From: Vitellaria paradoxa
Lineage: Eukaryota; Streptophyta; Magnoliopsida; Ericales; Sapotaceae
Direction: 5' to 3'
Length of the DNA stretch: 64,000 nt
Assembly: GCA_019916065.1 (NCBI GenBank)
Contig: CM034239.1
Span: forward strand, 47,319,812-47,383,811
Below the pieces are notes generated by a model. That model did not search any database. It saw only the letters and a list, made by a program, of their open reading frames with translations, and had not been told where the DNA came from. Shown here one piece after another: positions 37,831 through 50,944 of the stretch. A program made the position numbers and the translations under genes. The stretch's first letter is position 1. Every line of letters begins with the position of its first letter.

Positions 37831-38896
37831 AGAGCAATGCAAACTATGATAATTTGTAGCAAGACATTTGTTATAAAAATGAGGTGTATGTTTTCAACGT
37901 GTCATTTCGAGAAAGGATAAGTGTGTAAAGCCCTAAAATATATTTTGTGAATTTTTTTTCACTGAAAATTGATCTTAGGACAAAAATGAATTGAGTTTCA
38001 TGCATGCTATTCTTCAAGTTAAACCAAAAGGCTGCTAATTAGGAATTCTAGAATTCACCAATGACAAGTAAACAATTATAAAAGTAATTAATAATTTTAT
38101 AATAAAAACTTTCGTCATATGTAAAGAGCAATACTAATAATTTCGTAAGAAACAATCCAATCAACAAGGAATTAAAAACAATATCTCCAAGTTGGGCATA
38201 TCTAACGTGGGGCAAGAGAGAAATCCAATATGGTTTGTGATTACTTTAACTAATAGGCCCTCGTGGTTTTTGAACATACATCCCTACTCTTCTTGTATAT
38301 GTTACAGACAAGTGAAGAGAATCAGGATGGTATCTCCCTCATACAGGTGCACGTTACAGACAAGTGAAGATAGAGGAATTCACGTCAAATGGACTTAATT
38401 AATCCCCTGAAGTTTGTCTAGTTGTTTCAATTATTAGGTCTCCGGACGCATCAACACGTATAATACAGACAAATGAAGAAATAGGATTTACATTAACATC
38501 GTGCTTGAGAGTCAAAAGTTCTACAGTGTTGATACAAAATTATGTTTGAGAATTTTTAAATGATGGACTCTAAAGTATTCACATAAGTTTGTTGAATAAG
38601 TTTGTTGAATGCATCATGACTTATGAGTTGATATTTTATTTTAATTTTTTAAGTATGTTAATTTAGAGAGTTCTGAAATTTTGATTAAATTCATAAAATT
38701 TTAAACAATAATACTCTCGTGATAATATTAAAATTCAAATTTTATCTTTTTTAACAAAATTAACCATATTACTCATATTCCTCATTTCAAGTTGCTTTAG
38801 CCTGAAGATTTTTTTTCTTCTTTTGTTTTTTTTAAGTGATTTGGATTTGAATTATTTCAAAGTTTTATTGTTAATTTTATTTTACTTCAATATATA

Positions 38897-39260
38897 CAGA
38901 GGGCGTTTGGCAGTTCAAAAAAAAAGAAAAAAAAACCTCAATTTTTGGTATTTTTTGTTTTTTGTTTTTTTTGCATTTTTTTGTGTTTGATTGAACAAAG
39001 TGTATTTTTTAACATTTTTTGTAACTTTTAGGTGTTTGGTAAATTTTTAATTGTAACAAATTAAAAAAGTTGTAACCTTTTGTGTATTTGGTATATTTTT
39101 TACTGTAGCAAATTAGAAAAAGTGACAATATTTTGTTTTACTTTTTATTATAGCAAATAAAAAAAGTGAGAAAATTTATGGTTTTACCAAACGCACCAAA
39201 AGTCAGAAAATGTAACTTTTGGTATTTTTTTTACTAGTTTTTAAGTTGCCAAACAAGCTC
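38897..39260. mobile_element. MITE, hAT-like
   Basis: A 362-364-bp block is absent from the matching place in module 1 (about 7,360-7,375). It begins GAGGGCGTTTGGCAG and the reverse complement of its end begins GAGCTTGTTTGGCAA, an imperfect inverted repeat common in plant hAT-like MITEs. The interior repeats motifs such as GTGTTTGGTAAATTTTT and GTAGCAAATTA. The target duplication cannot be resolved in the surrounding TA repeat. Confidence 0.75.
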
Positions 39261-40279
39261 ATAATATATTATTTTATATGTACGTATGCAAACACCAACA
39301 TCGACCGCAATGTTTACTACATAACAAATAAACAAGAATACATGCATCATTATATACATTAATAAATACTTTAGAACTCATTAATAAATAAACTGTCTCA
39401 TATAAGTTTATTATTTTTAAACTCATACTCATAAACATCTTAAAAATTAAATCATCTAAACATTTATGAACTTGTACCTTAAAAACGCCTTAAATCCCAT
39501 ACTTCGAACTCCCAAATATAAAATGTCAAATTAATGGCTTCAGTGCTCACAATTAGTTTGAGCCAATCCCATTTACTTTCTTTTTTTTTTTTTGTTTTTT
39601 GGTAGGTACATTTAGTTTCACATAAAATATATTTTTTGAATAACACATTTATTTACATTTTTTAAGATTATTTTTCTCAAACATAAACAAAATATTTTTC
39701 AAAAATAATCTTAGTGTTTTCCTTTATAATTATCTCTCTAAGAATACATTCCGAGCTCAGATTTTGATCTGGATGCTGTTATTGGTTAGGAATTGGATTT
39801 CCTATCAATTCTTAATTTGCAGTGAACCATACACCGGCTAAAATTAGTTTTAGAATATTTTGAAAAAAAAATAAATTTTGACTATTATCTATTATATATT
39901 GATGATTAAACCTCAATTCCGAACTCAGTTTTTCCAGATTTTTTTTTTTAATTTTTGAAGTTCAAAAACACGCATATATATCAATTAATTATTGATTTTT
40001 ATATCAAGTATTGAATAATATTAAATTAATTTTGTCAAATATTTATATCGTGGTTATTTTAGTTTAGAAAAATATTTGAATAATTCATTCTAATATAATA
40101 TGATGTAACAAAAATGGATAAAGTGTTAAAATTGACAAAATGTTTATAAAACAAAAAAATGAGAATGAAAACATAATTTTTTTTTGTTTAAATTTTTGTA
40201 ATAAAAATAAAAACAAATTTATTAAACACGTTTTTATTATTAAATTTTAAAAATTTATAAATATAAATAAAAATAATAG

Positions 40280-40548
40280 TAAATATAAATGTTATCAAAC
40301 GATATCAGCCTTTAAATGAAAATAGAAGACTAAAATTTACAAAAATAAAAAAAGGAGAAACCAAAAAAAAAAAGCAAGAAAGCCAGATCCCTATGTGTTC
40401 TCTCTCACTCCAACGGGGGGCTATGATTTCTAAATTAGGTGGACATGTTTTCAACAAGTTTCTTGATGAGCTTGGCGTTGAAGTGAATCAGCTTAGTGCT
40501 TGAAAATGGAAAGATTTGTTGGTTAAATAATAATTGTCCAAGTTCAGT
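40280..40548. other. Module 3-specific block with a coding-like fragment
   Basis: Module 1 at 8,287 runs directly from AATAGT into GACTCAA, whereas module 3 has about 270 bp between AGT and AGT. Inside, 40,424-40,503 holds a 26-codon open frame starting MISKLGGHVFNKFL. Either an insertion with a 3-bp duplication or a microhomology deletion in module 1 would explain it. The fragment was not recognised. Confidence 0.45.
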
Positions 40549-42329
40549 GACTCAATTTCTTCTTAAAAATTTTCATAAAAATCCTTTTATTTGTCAAATC
40601 TGTAAACTCACGGAAGAGTAATGTCATCTTCTCTTTTCCTTTTTTAATTAATATTTGTACGTATTAGATATTGACCTAAAAGTCATAATATGCTTGTAAC
40701 GTGTGAATATATGATTTACCCTGTATTTGATTTGTTGAAAATTAAAAAAAAATATTTAAAAATTTATTATTTTTTATTTCATTACACGAATTACGAATTT
40801 ACAATTTATTTCACTTTATCTCACTTTAAACGCTACTTTTTTTTTTTTAAATTTTTGGATCTCCAAATCAAAATCTTTGAATGAGTGTCTTAAATTTAAT
40901 TATACCAAAATATTATAACTTTATGTCAAAGAAACTAGGGTAAAACCAATTTCTATATCAAGCAAGTGCAAGTGTTTCAATATTATTACTCAATATTTTT
41001 ACTTTAAAATTAACAAGTTTTAAAGTTTTATATATTCTCTAGAAATTATTTTACTCATATAATTTGTGGTATCGGTCTAAATGTGCAATTGAGGTTGCAT
41101 TAGATGCAATTAATCTTTCTATCAAATGCATAATTTTAAATAATATTATGGTTGAAAATTATATTAATTTATTTTTCATTCGGACTTCTGCCGGAGACCA
41201 CACGGAAAATTAAAAAAGGGATGGAGCTATCATTTTAAACTAAAGAACAAGGCAAGTAGCCACCAATAATTCACTAAGAGTGTGTGATTGGGATGATAAA
41301 AAATAAGATAAAATAAAATAATTTATGAGTTTGTAATCGGTGTAATGAAATAAAAAGTAAATAATTTTTTAAAATTTTTAAATATTCTAATATTTTTTAC
41401 ACGTCAAACGTACCTTAAATATAGTTAATGCAAGCAGTGACGCAATTACATTTATTATAAACATTTCAATTGCCATGAAGAGAGAGAGAGAGAGAGAAAG
41501 CTAGCATTTTAAACTAAAGAACGAGGCAAGAAGTCACCAATAATGCACAAAGGGTGTGATTGGGATTATAAAAAAAAATGATAAAATGAGACATCTTATA
41601 ATTTTGTAGTTAGTGTAATGAAATAAAAAATAAATAATTTTTATCAACGATTAGGACTTTTGAGAAGATAATTAAGTAAGAAAAAATTTACAAGAGTGAA
41701 TGTTTAATAGTGATTCGGAGTCTTTAGTGGTGTTTAAAAAATAAATATTAAAAGTTATCAAAAATTACAAAAACAGTTATTAAATTTTTTTAATTAAATT
41801 TCACCGCAAATTATTTTTATATTAATTTTTTATATTTTTATTACACTTTTTATCATCTAAATACTCCCTTAATTGAAAGTTAAAGTTCCTTAATTAAAAT
41901 TTAATTTAAAGATGGGCTTGAAGCTTAAAAAATAATAATAAAATTTCATAAACTAATTTTTCTTAATTTTTTATATTTGTATCAATTTTAAAACAGTAAT
42001 TTATAGAGTTGTATGGCGCTTTTTTCTTCAAATGCTCTCTCAATTTGTAATTTTTTTTTTTAGTTTCAAAAATTGTATTTATGAAAATAGATTTATCTTA
42101 CCAAAAATTCATTTTCTGTAATTTTTCCTAAAAAAGAAACCGTCATACCAAAACGTTTTCGTATAAATGGTTTTTATATTTTTATTTTTTTAAAGATTAA
42201 TTGAAAAAATAAAAAAGAAAAAGATTTGAAAATATGGTCATCAAACAACCCCTAACAAAATACTCATATTTTTTTTTCAGTGCAGTCTTGGCGATTTGAC
42301 AGACCCCATCCGTCCATCATCATCTCCTG

Positions 42330-45300
42330 ATGAAGATGATGATGCTAACGACCACGGTGTTCCCTACCACATGGTCATTTCCTCTCTGCCGCCGTCTCAA
42401 ACCAAACCCTTCCGTCATCTCTTCATCGTCGTCGTTAAATCCGACTGCTAAGAACTACTCGGGTCGAGTCAAATTCATAACGATAGCAAGAAGATGGAGG
42501 AGTAGGAGGTTGACTGTTGGGTCGTCAGACGATCAGACGGCGGTGATTACAACCCCAACGACAATCTCATCGCCACCGGATGATGAATCTGCGTCAGATA
42601 TTGTAAGGAATTTCTATAGTGGGATCAACGGCCGGGATCTCACCTCGGTCGAGGGCCTTATCGCCGACAACTGCGTCTACGAGGACCTTATCTTTTCCCG
42701 ACCTTTCGTCGGTCGAAAGGTAACCCTCTCGGACTTTTCTCTCCTCCTGCTCATTGGGTTTGGGCTGCACAGGGCTGGCCCAAATGTTTCCATTGTTTAA
42801 TTTTGCACGTACCCGTTTTGTCCAATTAATTTATATATGGAAAAATTACACTCCTACCCTTAAAATTCGAATAATTACATTTAATACCCACAATATTTAA
42901 AAATTTTATTTATTTCCTTTATTTTGAAATACTATTAATATTGACATTTCTTGATAAAATTAACAATTAAAATTTAACAAAAGATAGTAAAATAACTAAA
43001 ATTGTAGGGTTTTTTCTCCTATTTTATCCCTCACTTTTTCAAATTTTCGTTAGTTTTTTTTACAAAAAATTTCAAAAATAAATAAATAATAAGTAAAAAC
43101 AAAATGTTTTGGAGAATTTTTTTAAAAGAAACTGACAGGAAGATGTGAGAGATGAAAAGATAAAATAAGAAAAATATTTAAAATTTTAGTTGGATTAATA
43201 TTTTACATTAAGTTTTAATGTTTGATTTTATCGAAATGAGGTCTATAAAACAAGTATAACTTTTAAATATTGTAAGTAATTAATATAATTCTTTAAATGT
43301 TAAGAGAATGTAAGTGTATATATTGGCATAGACCGGTATCTAAGAGAAAAAATATAAATTTATTAAATTTATATTTTGAGTAAAAATTTGGTAAGGGGAA
43401 AGAAAGATAAAAAGAAAATAAATAAAAACAGACGTAAGAAAATAAATATATATATATATATATAATCTCAAATATATCTTTGTTTGAATGAATTTAAAAA
43501 TATGATAAAATAAAAAACATTTATCAATATATTAATTTATTAATTTATTTTATTTTAATAAAAAAAACTCTCTCGTTACTCTATGCGTAACGGATTTTTT
43601 TTTTTTTTTTTTTTTTCGTGGCTGTTGATAGTTCTATTTTGCTGGTTACGCTTATTCCAAAATCAAAGCCGAAGGAACTTTCCACAGATTTCAGTTCAAT
43701 TTGCAAATGTTTCTAAATCAGGGATAGATAAATTGATTGTGGATATTGATGGCACAAGTTTGTAGGGATAGAGAGATTGCCGTGCATTTACACATTAATA
43801 GCTAAAGTGTGAGATATTAGCCGTTAGATTTTTTTTCAAATGATCAGCCATAAAATTTTATTTTAACCAAGTTAATCAAAACTATTAGATTATTTAGAGA
43901 AAAAAATTTAACGGTTGATGTTTCACACTTCAACTCAAGTATAAATGCAGCCTCCCTCTAACCCAATTTTGTAGAGGGGTCAGTTCATGCTAGGACCAGA
44001 ATTTGTGCCATTGTTTTATGTTTTTCCGCCTCAGTAGTTGGTTTGAGCTTTAAATTATTGTGCAGGCAATCATGGAGTTCTTCCAGAAGTTTTTTGATTC
44101 AATCAGCGAGGATCTGCAGTTTGTCATTGATGACATATCTGGTGAGGATACCTCAGCTGTTGGGGTTACATGGCACTTGGGTAATGAGTAATATTTCTTT
44201 GTCTAATTTCCTTTTCCTCTCTTCTTAAGAATATCAATAGTAATCGGAAAAAATCAGCTGATAATGGAAATAATGACAGAATGGAAGGGAAAACCTTTTC
44301 CTTTTAGCAAAGGGTGCAGCTTTTACCGGCTGGATGTGTTAAACAGCAAGAGACAGATAATGTAAGTGAATTTTCATTCATAGAAATAATGTCTCAGTCC
44401 TCAATTTTTAAAAAATTAACGTATGTAACTATTTTAAGCCTTTATCTTATGAAAGACTTTGTTTCCCTTACAACGTTTATAACCCCATTTAATTCAATCT
44501 TCTGCTATTTTTATTTCCGTCTCTCCCTCGGGAGGGATCACAAGAGAAGTGCCTGATGAACAACATTTTAAGCGTATTCCCATCAATACCATGTTGTCAA
44601 GAGTCTTCTAAAGTTATAGATTATTAATGGGGGACTAATTATTAACTTTAAACGCAGTTATGGTCGAGACTCTGTGGAGCCTGCTGTCAAGCCTGGAGAG
44701 GTGGCTTTGGTATGTGCCTTTGTGTTGATATATTATATCGAGTGCTGTATACATTTTTGTCTGCTCTGTATCCTTTTAATGCCTGGAATGAACTTTTTTT
44801 TATTCTTCAAGGAATAATTATCCTTGTGGTCATCGTGGTTATCAGACACATTCTGAAGTCTGCTAACTCTGTAAAATTAACTCTCCTAAACAAAGTCATA
44901 GTTCTAAATTGACTATAGTTGCGGTTGACTAGCATTTGTTAACTCTATTCGAGGGCCGTGACTAAAAGTGTGGGGTCTTAGATGGAATTTTTAGAAGGGC
45001 TAACTTGTGTAAGAATTGCACAAATATTATTTTTATTTTTATTTCTTTTCTTTTTATTCTTAATCCGATCTCAACTCAGCTTTATCTTAAAGAAATATTC
45101 TCAACTCAGTTATATCCTGAAGAAATATTAGATTTGAAGTATCATACATCTCAATTCAACTATGTTTTAAAGAAATATTAGATTTAGAATATAGAGCAAA
45201 TAAAGATAATGTCAAGTATATGGTGAAATATTACATATGAAGATAAGAACTATATTTGAATTTGGACTATTAGTTAAATGAGTTAATTAAATAAATAAGA

Positions 45301-45927
45301 TAATAATTATCTATTTAAGAAGATAGTTATATTAGTGTCTAAGGAATAAAAATATAATTAATAAGATAATAATTATCTAAACGTGGTTATGATAGTGTCT
45401 GAGGAATATAGGTATAGATAAGTTCAAAAGTCAAAATAAAACTTTAAATAAAATTAAAAAATAATAATTAATATATTAATTAAATTTTGATTGGTTTAAA
45501 TATTATTTAATTCTTTATTATTAATAAAAATTAAAAAAAATACAGGGCTTATTTATTTGTGGGGGTTTAGGCAACCGCCTCTTTTGCTTAGGGGTAGCGA
45601 CGCCCTGCTCTGTTCTTGGAACTTATGAAACTTTCAAGCTAGGCTGAGGTTGGTTCCTTGTTTTGGTACATGGTGAATACCGTATGTTTGGCTCAGCTCA
45701 ATCTGATCGTGTTCTCATTTGTTATCATGTGCACTTTAGTGAGATATGTATATATCGAGTCCTTAATTTGAACACAATTTTACTTCTTTCTCTTTTTTCT
45801 TTTTTTGACAAAAGAAATTCTTCCACTTTGGTTGGTTCACAAAATTTAAAATCTCCTGTTATAGGTTGCTATCAGAGGAGTGACATGGTTGCTGCAACAG
45901 TTTCCACGGCTTGCGGACCAGTTATGA
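42330..45927 (+). CDS. SnoaL/NTF2-like protein, probably plastid-targeted, 233 aa
   Basis: Five exons with GT-AG introns: 42330-42719, 44066-44180, 44280-44361, 44658-44709, 45865-45927; joined length 702 bp. Residues 1 to about 85 are rich in Ser, Thr and Arg with few acids, as in a chloroplast transit peptide. From about residue 88 a SnoaL-like/NTF2-like alpha-beta barrel follows: DIVRNFYSGINGRDL, CVYEDLIFSRPFVGRK, FFQKFFDSI, VGVTWHLEWKGKPFPFSKG, IYGRDSVEPAVKPGEVAL and the C-terminal RGVTWLLQQFPRLADQL. This pattern is conserved in plants as uncharacterised 'NTF2 family / SnoaL-like' proteins. Such folds serve as binding pockets or enzymes, and no catalytic role can be assigned here. Intron 1 holds DNA shared with UGT module 1. 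Confidence 0.9.
42890..43560. repeat. SnoaL intron segment shared with UGT module 1
   Basis: 42,892-43,387 matches 9,735-10,218, and 43,388-43,560 matches 12,058-12,196. The solo LTR splits the two blocks in module 1. A poly-T run follows at about 43,594-43,616. Confidence 0.8.
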
Positions 45928-48172
45928 GAGAATCATGTGTTCTTAACGTTGTTGACGTTGAATGATATTATAATTTATATTATCAATATTTTGTACTCTC
46001 AATTTATAGTATTTTTCAATATTTGTCGGTATAATTTTACATGTATGTGTGTGTATAGATGTATATAAGAAGTTTAAAATGGAGTGTATCGTCGAACATT
46101 ATGATTGTTGTAACATTATCGTCACCTATATATGAAAATACTGTGATTCATTTATTGGTTACGAACTCTTAATTATTTTACGGATTCTCGATTTAATAAA
46201 ACCTTATGTCAGATTCTCTTAATTATTCTTTATAATAATTTTCATACACAAAAGTCAAAAATTATACGCATAAAAATCAAAAGGGTGGGTCATTGACACT
46301 TAGAAATGCTACATCTTATTCCAATTTGGAGTAACACTCTTCATTCTTCATAGCAACAGCATTAGTTACGCCAAATTTATACAACACACCAGTTAACAAA
46401 ATCAGATCAAAGAAGTACTAAAAAAATGTCAACTTCAATCGGTAAATAGAGTTGAGAGCATCTGGTGTAGATGGTTTAAATGGTTGATTTATCAACTTGT
46501 GGTACTCTACTGTTGCCTGCTTTTGCCATCTCCAGTTCATATCCAATATCAATTCAGATCAAGTAGAGGACCTTCTATTCTCTTGTAGCGTGTTGATCAT
46601 CACATCACATCAATGTACTCAAGTGTCCCCTGGAATAAAACTCAAAATTTCAGAAAGCTTTTTAAGCAAGTAAAAGTCTCCAGGTGAATTGAGGAGAAAG
46701 ATAAAACCATCGTGGCTCATACTAAACAGACCTAATGTGGAGACACAAGTTAGTCCCTTTTTCCCACTCTGCATGGTACAATTGAATTCTAAAGAATATT
46801 TATCTTTTCCTTGCATCCAGCTTCCCCAAGATCTCTTCTAAGAGGCTTTGTGCCACCTTTTTTCCCTCCGGAACCAGACCCTGTATGGGACCAAAATGCA
46901 CAGGATGATGTTCCAACTATACACTGTTAAATGCCTAGCTCAAACATGAACTTGGAAATTAGCTGAAAACTTCTGGTTGGATTTGCAGTAAGGCATGCAT
47001 AAGCATTATTAGTGCATGTTAGGCACACAATAGCAAACCCCATGTCCATCTCGAAGCCAGATTTCCTTCTTTGCATCTTACCATGCACACTGCTCTTCTT
47101 ACAATGCTCCAAAACATGGGATTTATCCCCAAAATGCAAACACCATCAAGTGGTCCAGACCACAATAGCAGCTATCAGTGCTCGTAGATCCTAACATGCA
47201 AGCTCCAAAGCACTTGTAGTTGAATTATGGGCAAATGCAGATCCCAATGCAAGCAAAAACACAAGGGAAAAAACCCATCTTCGAAGGGCAGTAGGAGTTG
47301 CAACGGTTCTAAGGAACCAATTCCAAACACAATGTCAGAGGTTATGCTGGTGAGACGGAAAGCAAAAGCAACAAGAACCATTGCACCAAGTACTGGCGCC
47401 CATGACTTAAAGTTAGGGAAACAAAGAAGCCAGGGACATCCTCTGAACTGTAATGTAAAGAAATTGAAATCTAGTTAGTATGAAACCACCATTACTAGAA
47501 TGATAACCTGTGCAATATCTAGATAGCATACTAACTATAAGACACAAGGTTAGTAAGTAAGCTGGCCACAGTGGTAAAGCAGCAAGCTACTCCTATTGAC
47601 AGTAAGATCATGATATACCTATTAAAAAAATGGAAAAAAAATTAGCTGGCAATAGAGTTTTAAAGCTATCTCAAGTGTCCAGGTATGCATCATACATCTC
47701 TGTTACTTTCTGAGAGAGACCATAAAAGATATAGAGTTGATTGGGTTTGTTTATTGAATCCATTGAGCCAAAATTCGAGGCAACGTGCCCGCATGTACAT
47801 AGAATATCCCCCAACATCAAAGAAAACATAATGGTGCGTTGAAAGATATATCATCCATGCCTATTGAATGTGGGGACAAAATATGATAGCGAAGTATACA
47901 CTTCCAGCAAGAATAGAACAAGTAATTTTCACCATGTGACTTGTCTGTATACCTTTAAGGTTAAAAGGAAAGTTTTATAAGATAGCAATTAGACTTGCTA
48001 TGCTATATGTTCAAAGTGTTGGGCAACCAAAAAAACAAGTTAGTAAAATAAGTCTAGTCAAGAGGAGAATAAATATAGTAAAAAAACATGCAAGACTATT
48101 ACCATGTGGAGCAAGATCATTTCAGAACTCTCCCGAGGACAAATCACATGAAGCATGCCATAAACTATTTTT
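45928..48172. other. Intergenic or untranslated DNA between SnoaL-like and PPR genes
   Basis: It includes 3' flanks of the two convergent genes. From about 46,560 to 47,480 base composition is less AT-rich and several short frames exist on both strands (for example 46,619-46,816 minus and 47,227-47,478 plus), but none shows a domain or consistent splice structure that I recognise. It could hold 3' untranslated exons of the PPR transcript. Confidence 0.4.
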
Positions 48173-50413
48173 CTAACAAATGTTCTGGTGCTGATTACAC
48201 TCCTCAAATTCATTGTCTAAATCAAAATCCTCCGTAACAACGTAGCCAGCATCTTTTATCTGCCCAGTCAATCCCCCCAACAAAGGGTAAATCTCATGTG
48301 CTTGAGAGTTTGATGTGTCTCCCGCCAAAAAAGGGGAAAATTCTGCACCCGCATCGACCCAAGCACAGCCAGGAGCCTTTCTCACCCTCAAGTCCCTCAT
48401 GAAAATCCGCACCCTTGCTAGCTTGTTCCAACATCCAGCTGCAGCATACATATTGGCAATCAGAACGTAATATCCTGAATTTTCAGGCCTCATTTCCAAC
48501 AATTTCTCAGCTGCCCATTCCCCTATCTCAGTATTTTCATGGATGCGACATGCTGCAATAAGAGTAGCCCACATTGCAGGGGTTGGCCGATAAGGCATCC
48601 CCATAATAATCTCTTTTGCTTTCTTCAGTAAACCAGCCCTGCCAAAGAGATCAACCACACAAGCATAATGCTCCAGCTGAGGAGTTATACCATAGACGCT
48701 TAACATTTTTTCAAATAGAGTTTGGCCTTGAGTTACAAGCCTGGAATGGCTACAAGCTGATAAAATAGCAATCATGGTTACATGATCTGGTTTTAACTGA
48801 GACCTGATCATCTCTTCAAATAGTTCTATTGCAGCTTGTCCCTCTCCTTGCATCCCATACCCAGCTATTAATGAAGTGTATGTCACTTCATCCTTCCTGC
48901 TTAACATATCAAATAGCCTTTTTGCTAGTAAAACTTTCCCTGATCTTGCATACATATCCACAAGAGCATTCCATAGCAGTAAATAATCTTTAAATCCCAC
49001 ATGCCTTGTGATATAGCAGTGAAACTCTTTACCATGTTGCAGATTTGCCACTCGGGCACAGAGGGGAAGAATACTTGCTATTGTGACATAAATAGGTTCA
49101 ACCCCAGAAAACAACATTTTCCTAAAAGGGAAGGAAACTTCCTCAGAGCAGTCCCAGTGTGAGTAGCCAGAAATAATGGAATTCCAAGTAATCACACTTT
49201 TAGCTTCTACTGATTGGAACAAAATATATGCATGACTAAGGTCTTTGCACCTAGCATACATTGTGATTAATGCATTCTTTACATTGTCAAATTTGTCAAA
49301 ATGCCTGCGAGTGGCTGCACAGTAAATCTCTTTCCCCAATTTTAACATACCAATATGGGAACATGCACCCAAACCAATAAGCAGTGCGACAGAATCCAGA
49401 TGAAAGCCACAAGTTCCCATCTGAGAAAGCACTTCAAGAGCCCCCGCAAAGTTTCCTACTTTCAAGCACCATCCGGCAATGGTGTTCCAAGTTATAACGT
49501 TCAATTCTATTCCCTCCATTCTCATGCTTTCAAAAAGGTTAAAGGCTTCCCCCTACATACCCCTGGAGGCATAACTAGAGATCATGGAGCTCCAAGAAAC
49601 AGCATCCTTCTCAGGTATTTTGTCAAACAGCTTACGAGCAACATCCACTTCCCCACACCTCCCGTACATGGACACCAAAGCATTTTGCACAAACAAGCAC
49701 CAACCAAAGGAGCTACGATTAATAGACTTATGAACCTCCCTCCCAAAATCCAGATTTAGTTCTTCACCACAAGCTTTGAGAATGGATGGGTAAGTGAAGT
49801 TGTCAGGTCTAATCCCCATTTCCACCATTTGCCTGTAGGCAAGTAGAGCCTCACCACAACACCCATTTCTCACGTAAGAAGAGATAAGAAAATTCCAGGG
49901 CAAGGGGTGCAATATTTTTGAAGTTTTGGTTATAATATGGGCATCCGCAAGGAGATTAAAGGCTGAGTAAAAGGTTATTAGCCTGGGAACCAAAATGGGA
50001 TGTTTTGCACGACCCAATGAGATAATGTAGCTATGGAGTTGTCTACCCGGCGAAAGTGACTTAACGTTGGTGCAAGATAATAAAAGAGAAGCAATGGAAG
50101 GCAAAATAAGATCACCAGAAGCACAGGATGAAGAATGGCATTGGATGAGAGAGAAAGTCCTGAAGGCTTTGGACAAATGGCCTCTAGTTGCAAACTCCTT
50201 CAGAGATGTAAGAAGAGAATCAACCATAGAATCATAATCTTCACTGGCTGGGGATCTTTCTGGCAATGGTTCTCCGTGATCACGTAAGTTGGATGGGTGC
50301 TTGTTTAGAAATTCTGATGGTTGGACAATGTGTTTCCACTTCCTAGGGATGAATTTCTGGATTTGGTATACAAAATGGTCTCTCGGTAGTAGATAACCTG
50401 GAGAAGACGGCAT
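48173..50413 (-). pseudogene. E-class pentatricopeptide repeat gene split by one in-frame TAG
   Basis: A single intronless frame of 747 codons, as usual for plant PPR genes, runs from ATG 50,413 to a stop at 48,173. It is interrupted only by TAG at 49,553-49,555. The reading continues in the same frame on both sides (ISSYASRGM, stop, [10 protein letters not shown]), so one TGG-to-TAG change is the simplest cause. Repeats of about 31-36 residues are visible ([44 protein letters not shown]). The C-terminus has E and E+ type motifs ([28 protein letters not shown]) and no DYW deaminase domain. Family members bind organelle RNA in mitochondria or plastids, often for C-to-U editing. From memory it resembles Arabidopsis At1g71490/At1g22830. 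It may be a real null allele or a base error. A fragment starting at the next ATG (49,525) would lack the N-terminal repeats. Confidence 0.9.
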
Positions 50414-50944
50414 AAACCATATATGCTAGTTGTGTGTAATAATGCAGCATACCGCATAACTAGAACCACATTTGACACTCACTAGGACAATCAATTACTT
50501 TTTCTTCTTGAGTATAGGGATCTGCTTATTGAATTAGAAAACATATTCTGCCAATTGTAAAGCTCTGCATTATTTGATGCCCCCTGCAAACATCTGTAAC
50601 TACTGTTTTTTGTGTATCAACTGTTGTCCAGTTTTGACATCCTCTGAAAGGGAGGCTGCTAAACAGAAGAGGGGATTCGAACAGACGAGTTTCGTGGAGT
50701 CCAGGCGGTTCGAACCAGATGAATGTTTCACTCTGTAACAAGCATCAAACCGGTGGGGGGCATTGCAAAGGGAGGGGCTTCATCTCCTGCTTACGACATT
50801 GGAGCCGAAAAATATCATACGATTGGGTCAGCTAAGTCTTCTCTTTTTTTTTTTTTTTTTCTTCGAACAGCAGTTGGAAAAAGATTGGTTGCTCTGTTCT
50901 TCCCCTTCCTCTTAATTTGTTTATTTTAAATCGTAACACTTTAT
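50414..50944. other. 5' flank of the PPR gene up to the Copia insertion
   Basis: No gene was recognised. It ends with the target duplication TTTAT (50,940-50,944). The Copia element sits about 530 bp upstream of the PPR start codon. Confidence 0.5.

Larger units (their letters stand above)
37831..42329. other. Upstream flank of the module 3 UGT, no gene seen
   Basis: Aligns with 6,340-9,500 in module 1 up to about 41,790. It differs by the MITE at 38,897-39,260 and by a 270-bp block at 40,280-40,548 that module 1 lacks. 41,791-42,329 is AT-rich DNA before the SnoaL-like gene. No coding region was recognised. Confidence 0.6.

Noticed and set aside
37753..37842. 30-codon in-frame N-terminal extension of the module 3 UGT (and 37 codons at 28,326-28,436)
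   Set aside because: The extension starts upstream of the conserved TATA-like box, and UGT85 proteins start near the MEV...KPH site.
1..43560. Biosynthetic gene cluster of mixed enzymes
   Set aside because: Only UGT copies are present; no cytochrome P450, terpene synthase or other pathway gene was found nearby.
47227..47478. Basic 83-codon plus-strand frame
   Set aside because: No domain, no splice context and an overlapping frame on the other strand; may be untranslated or intergenic.
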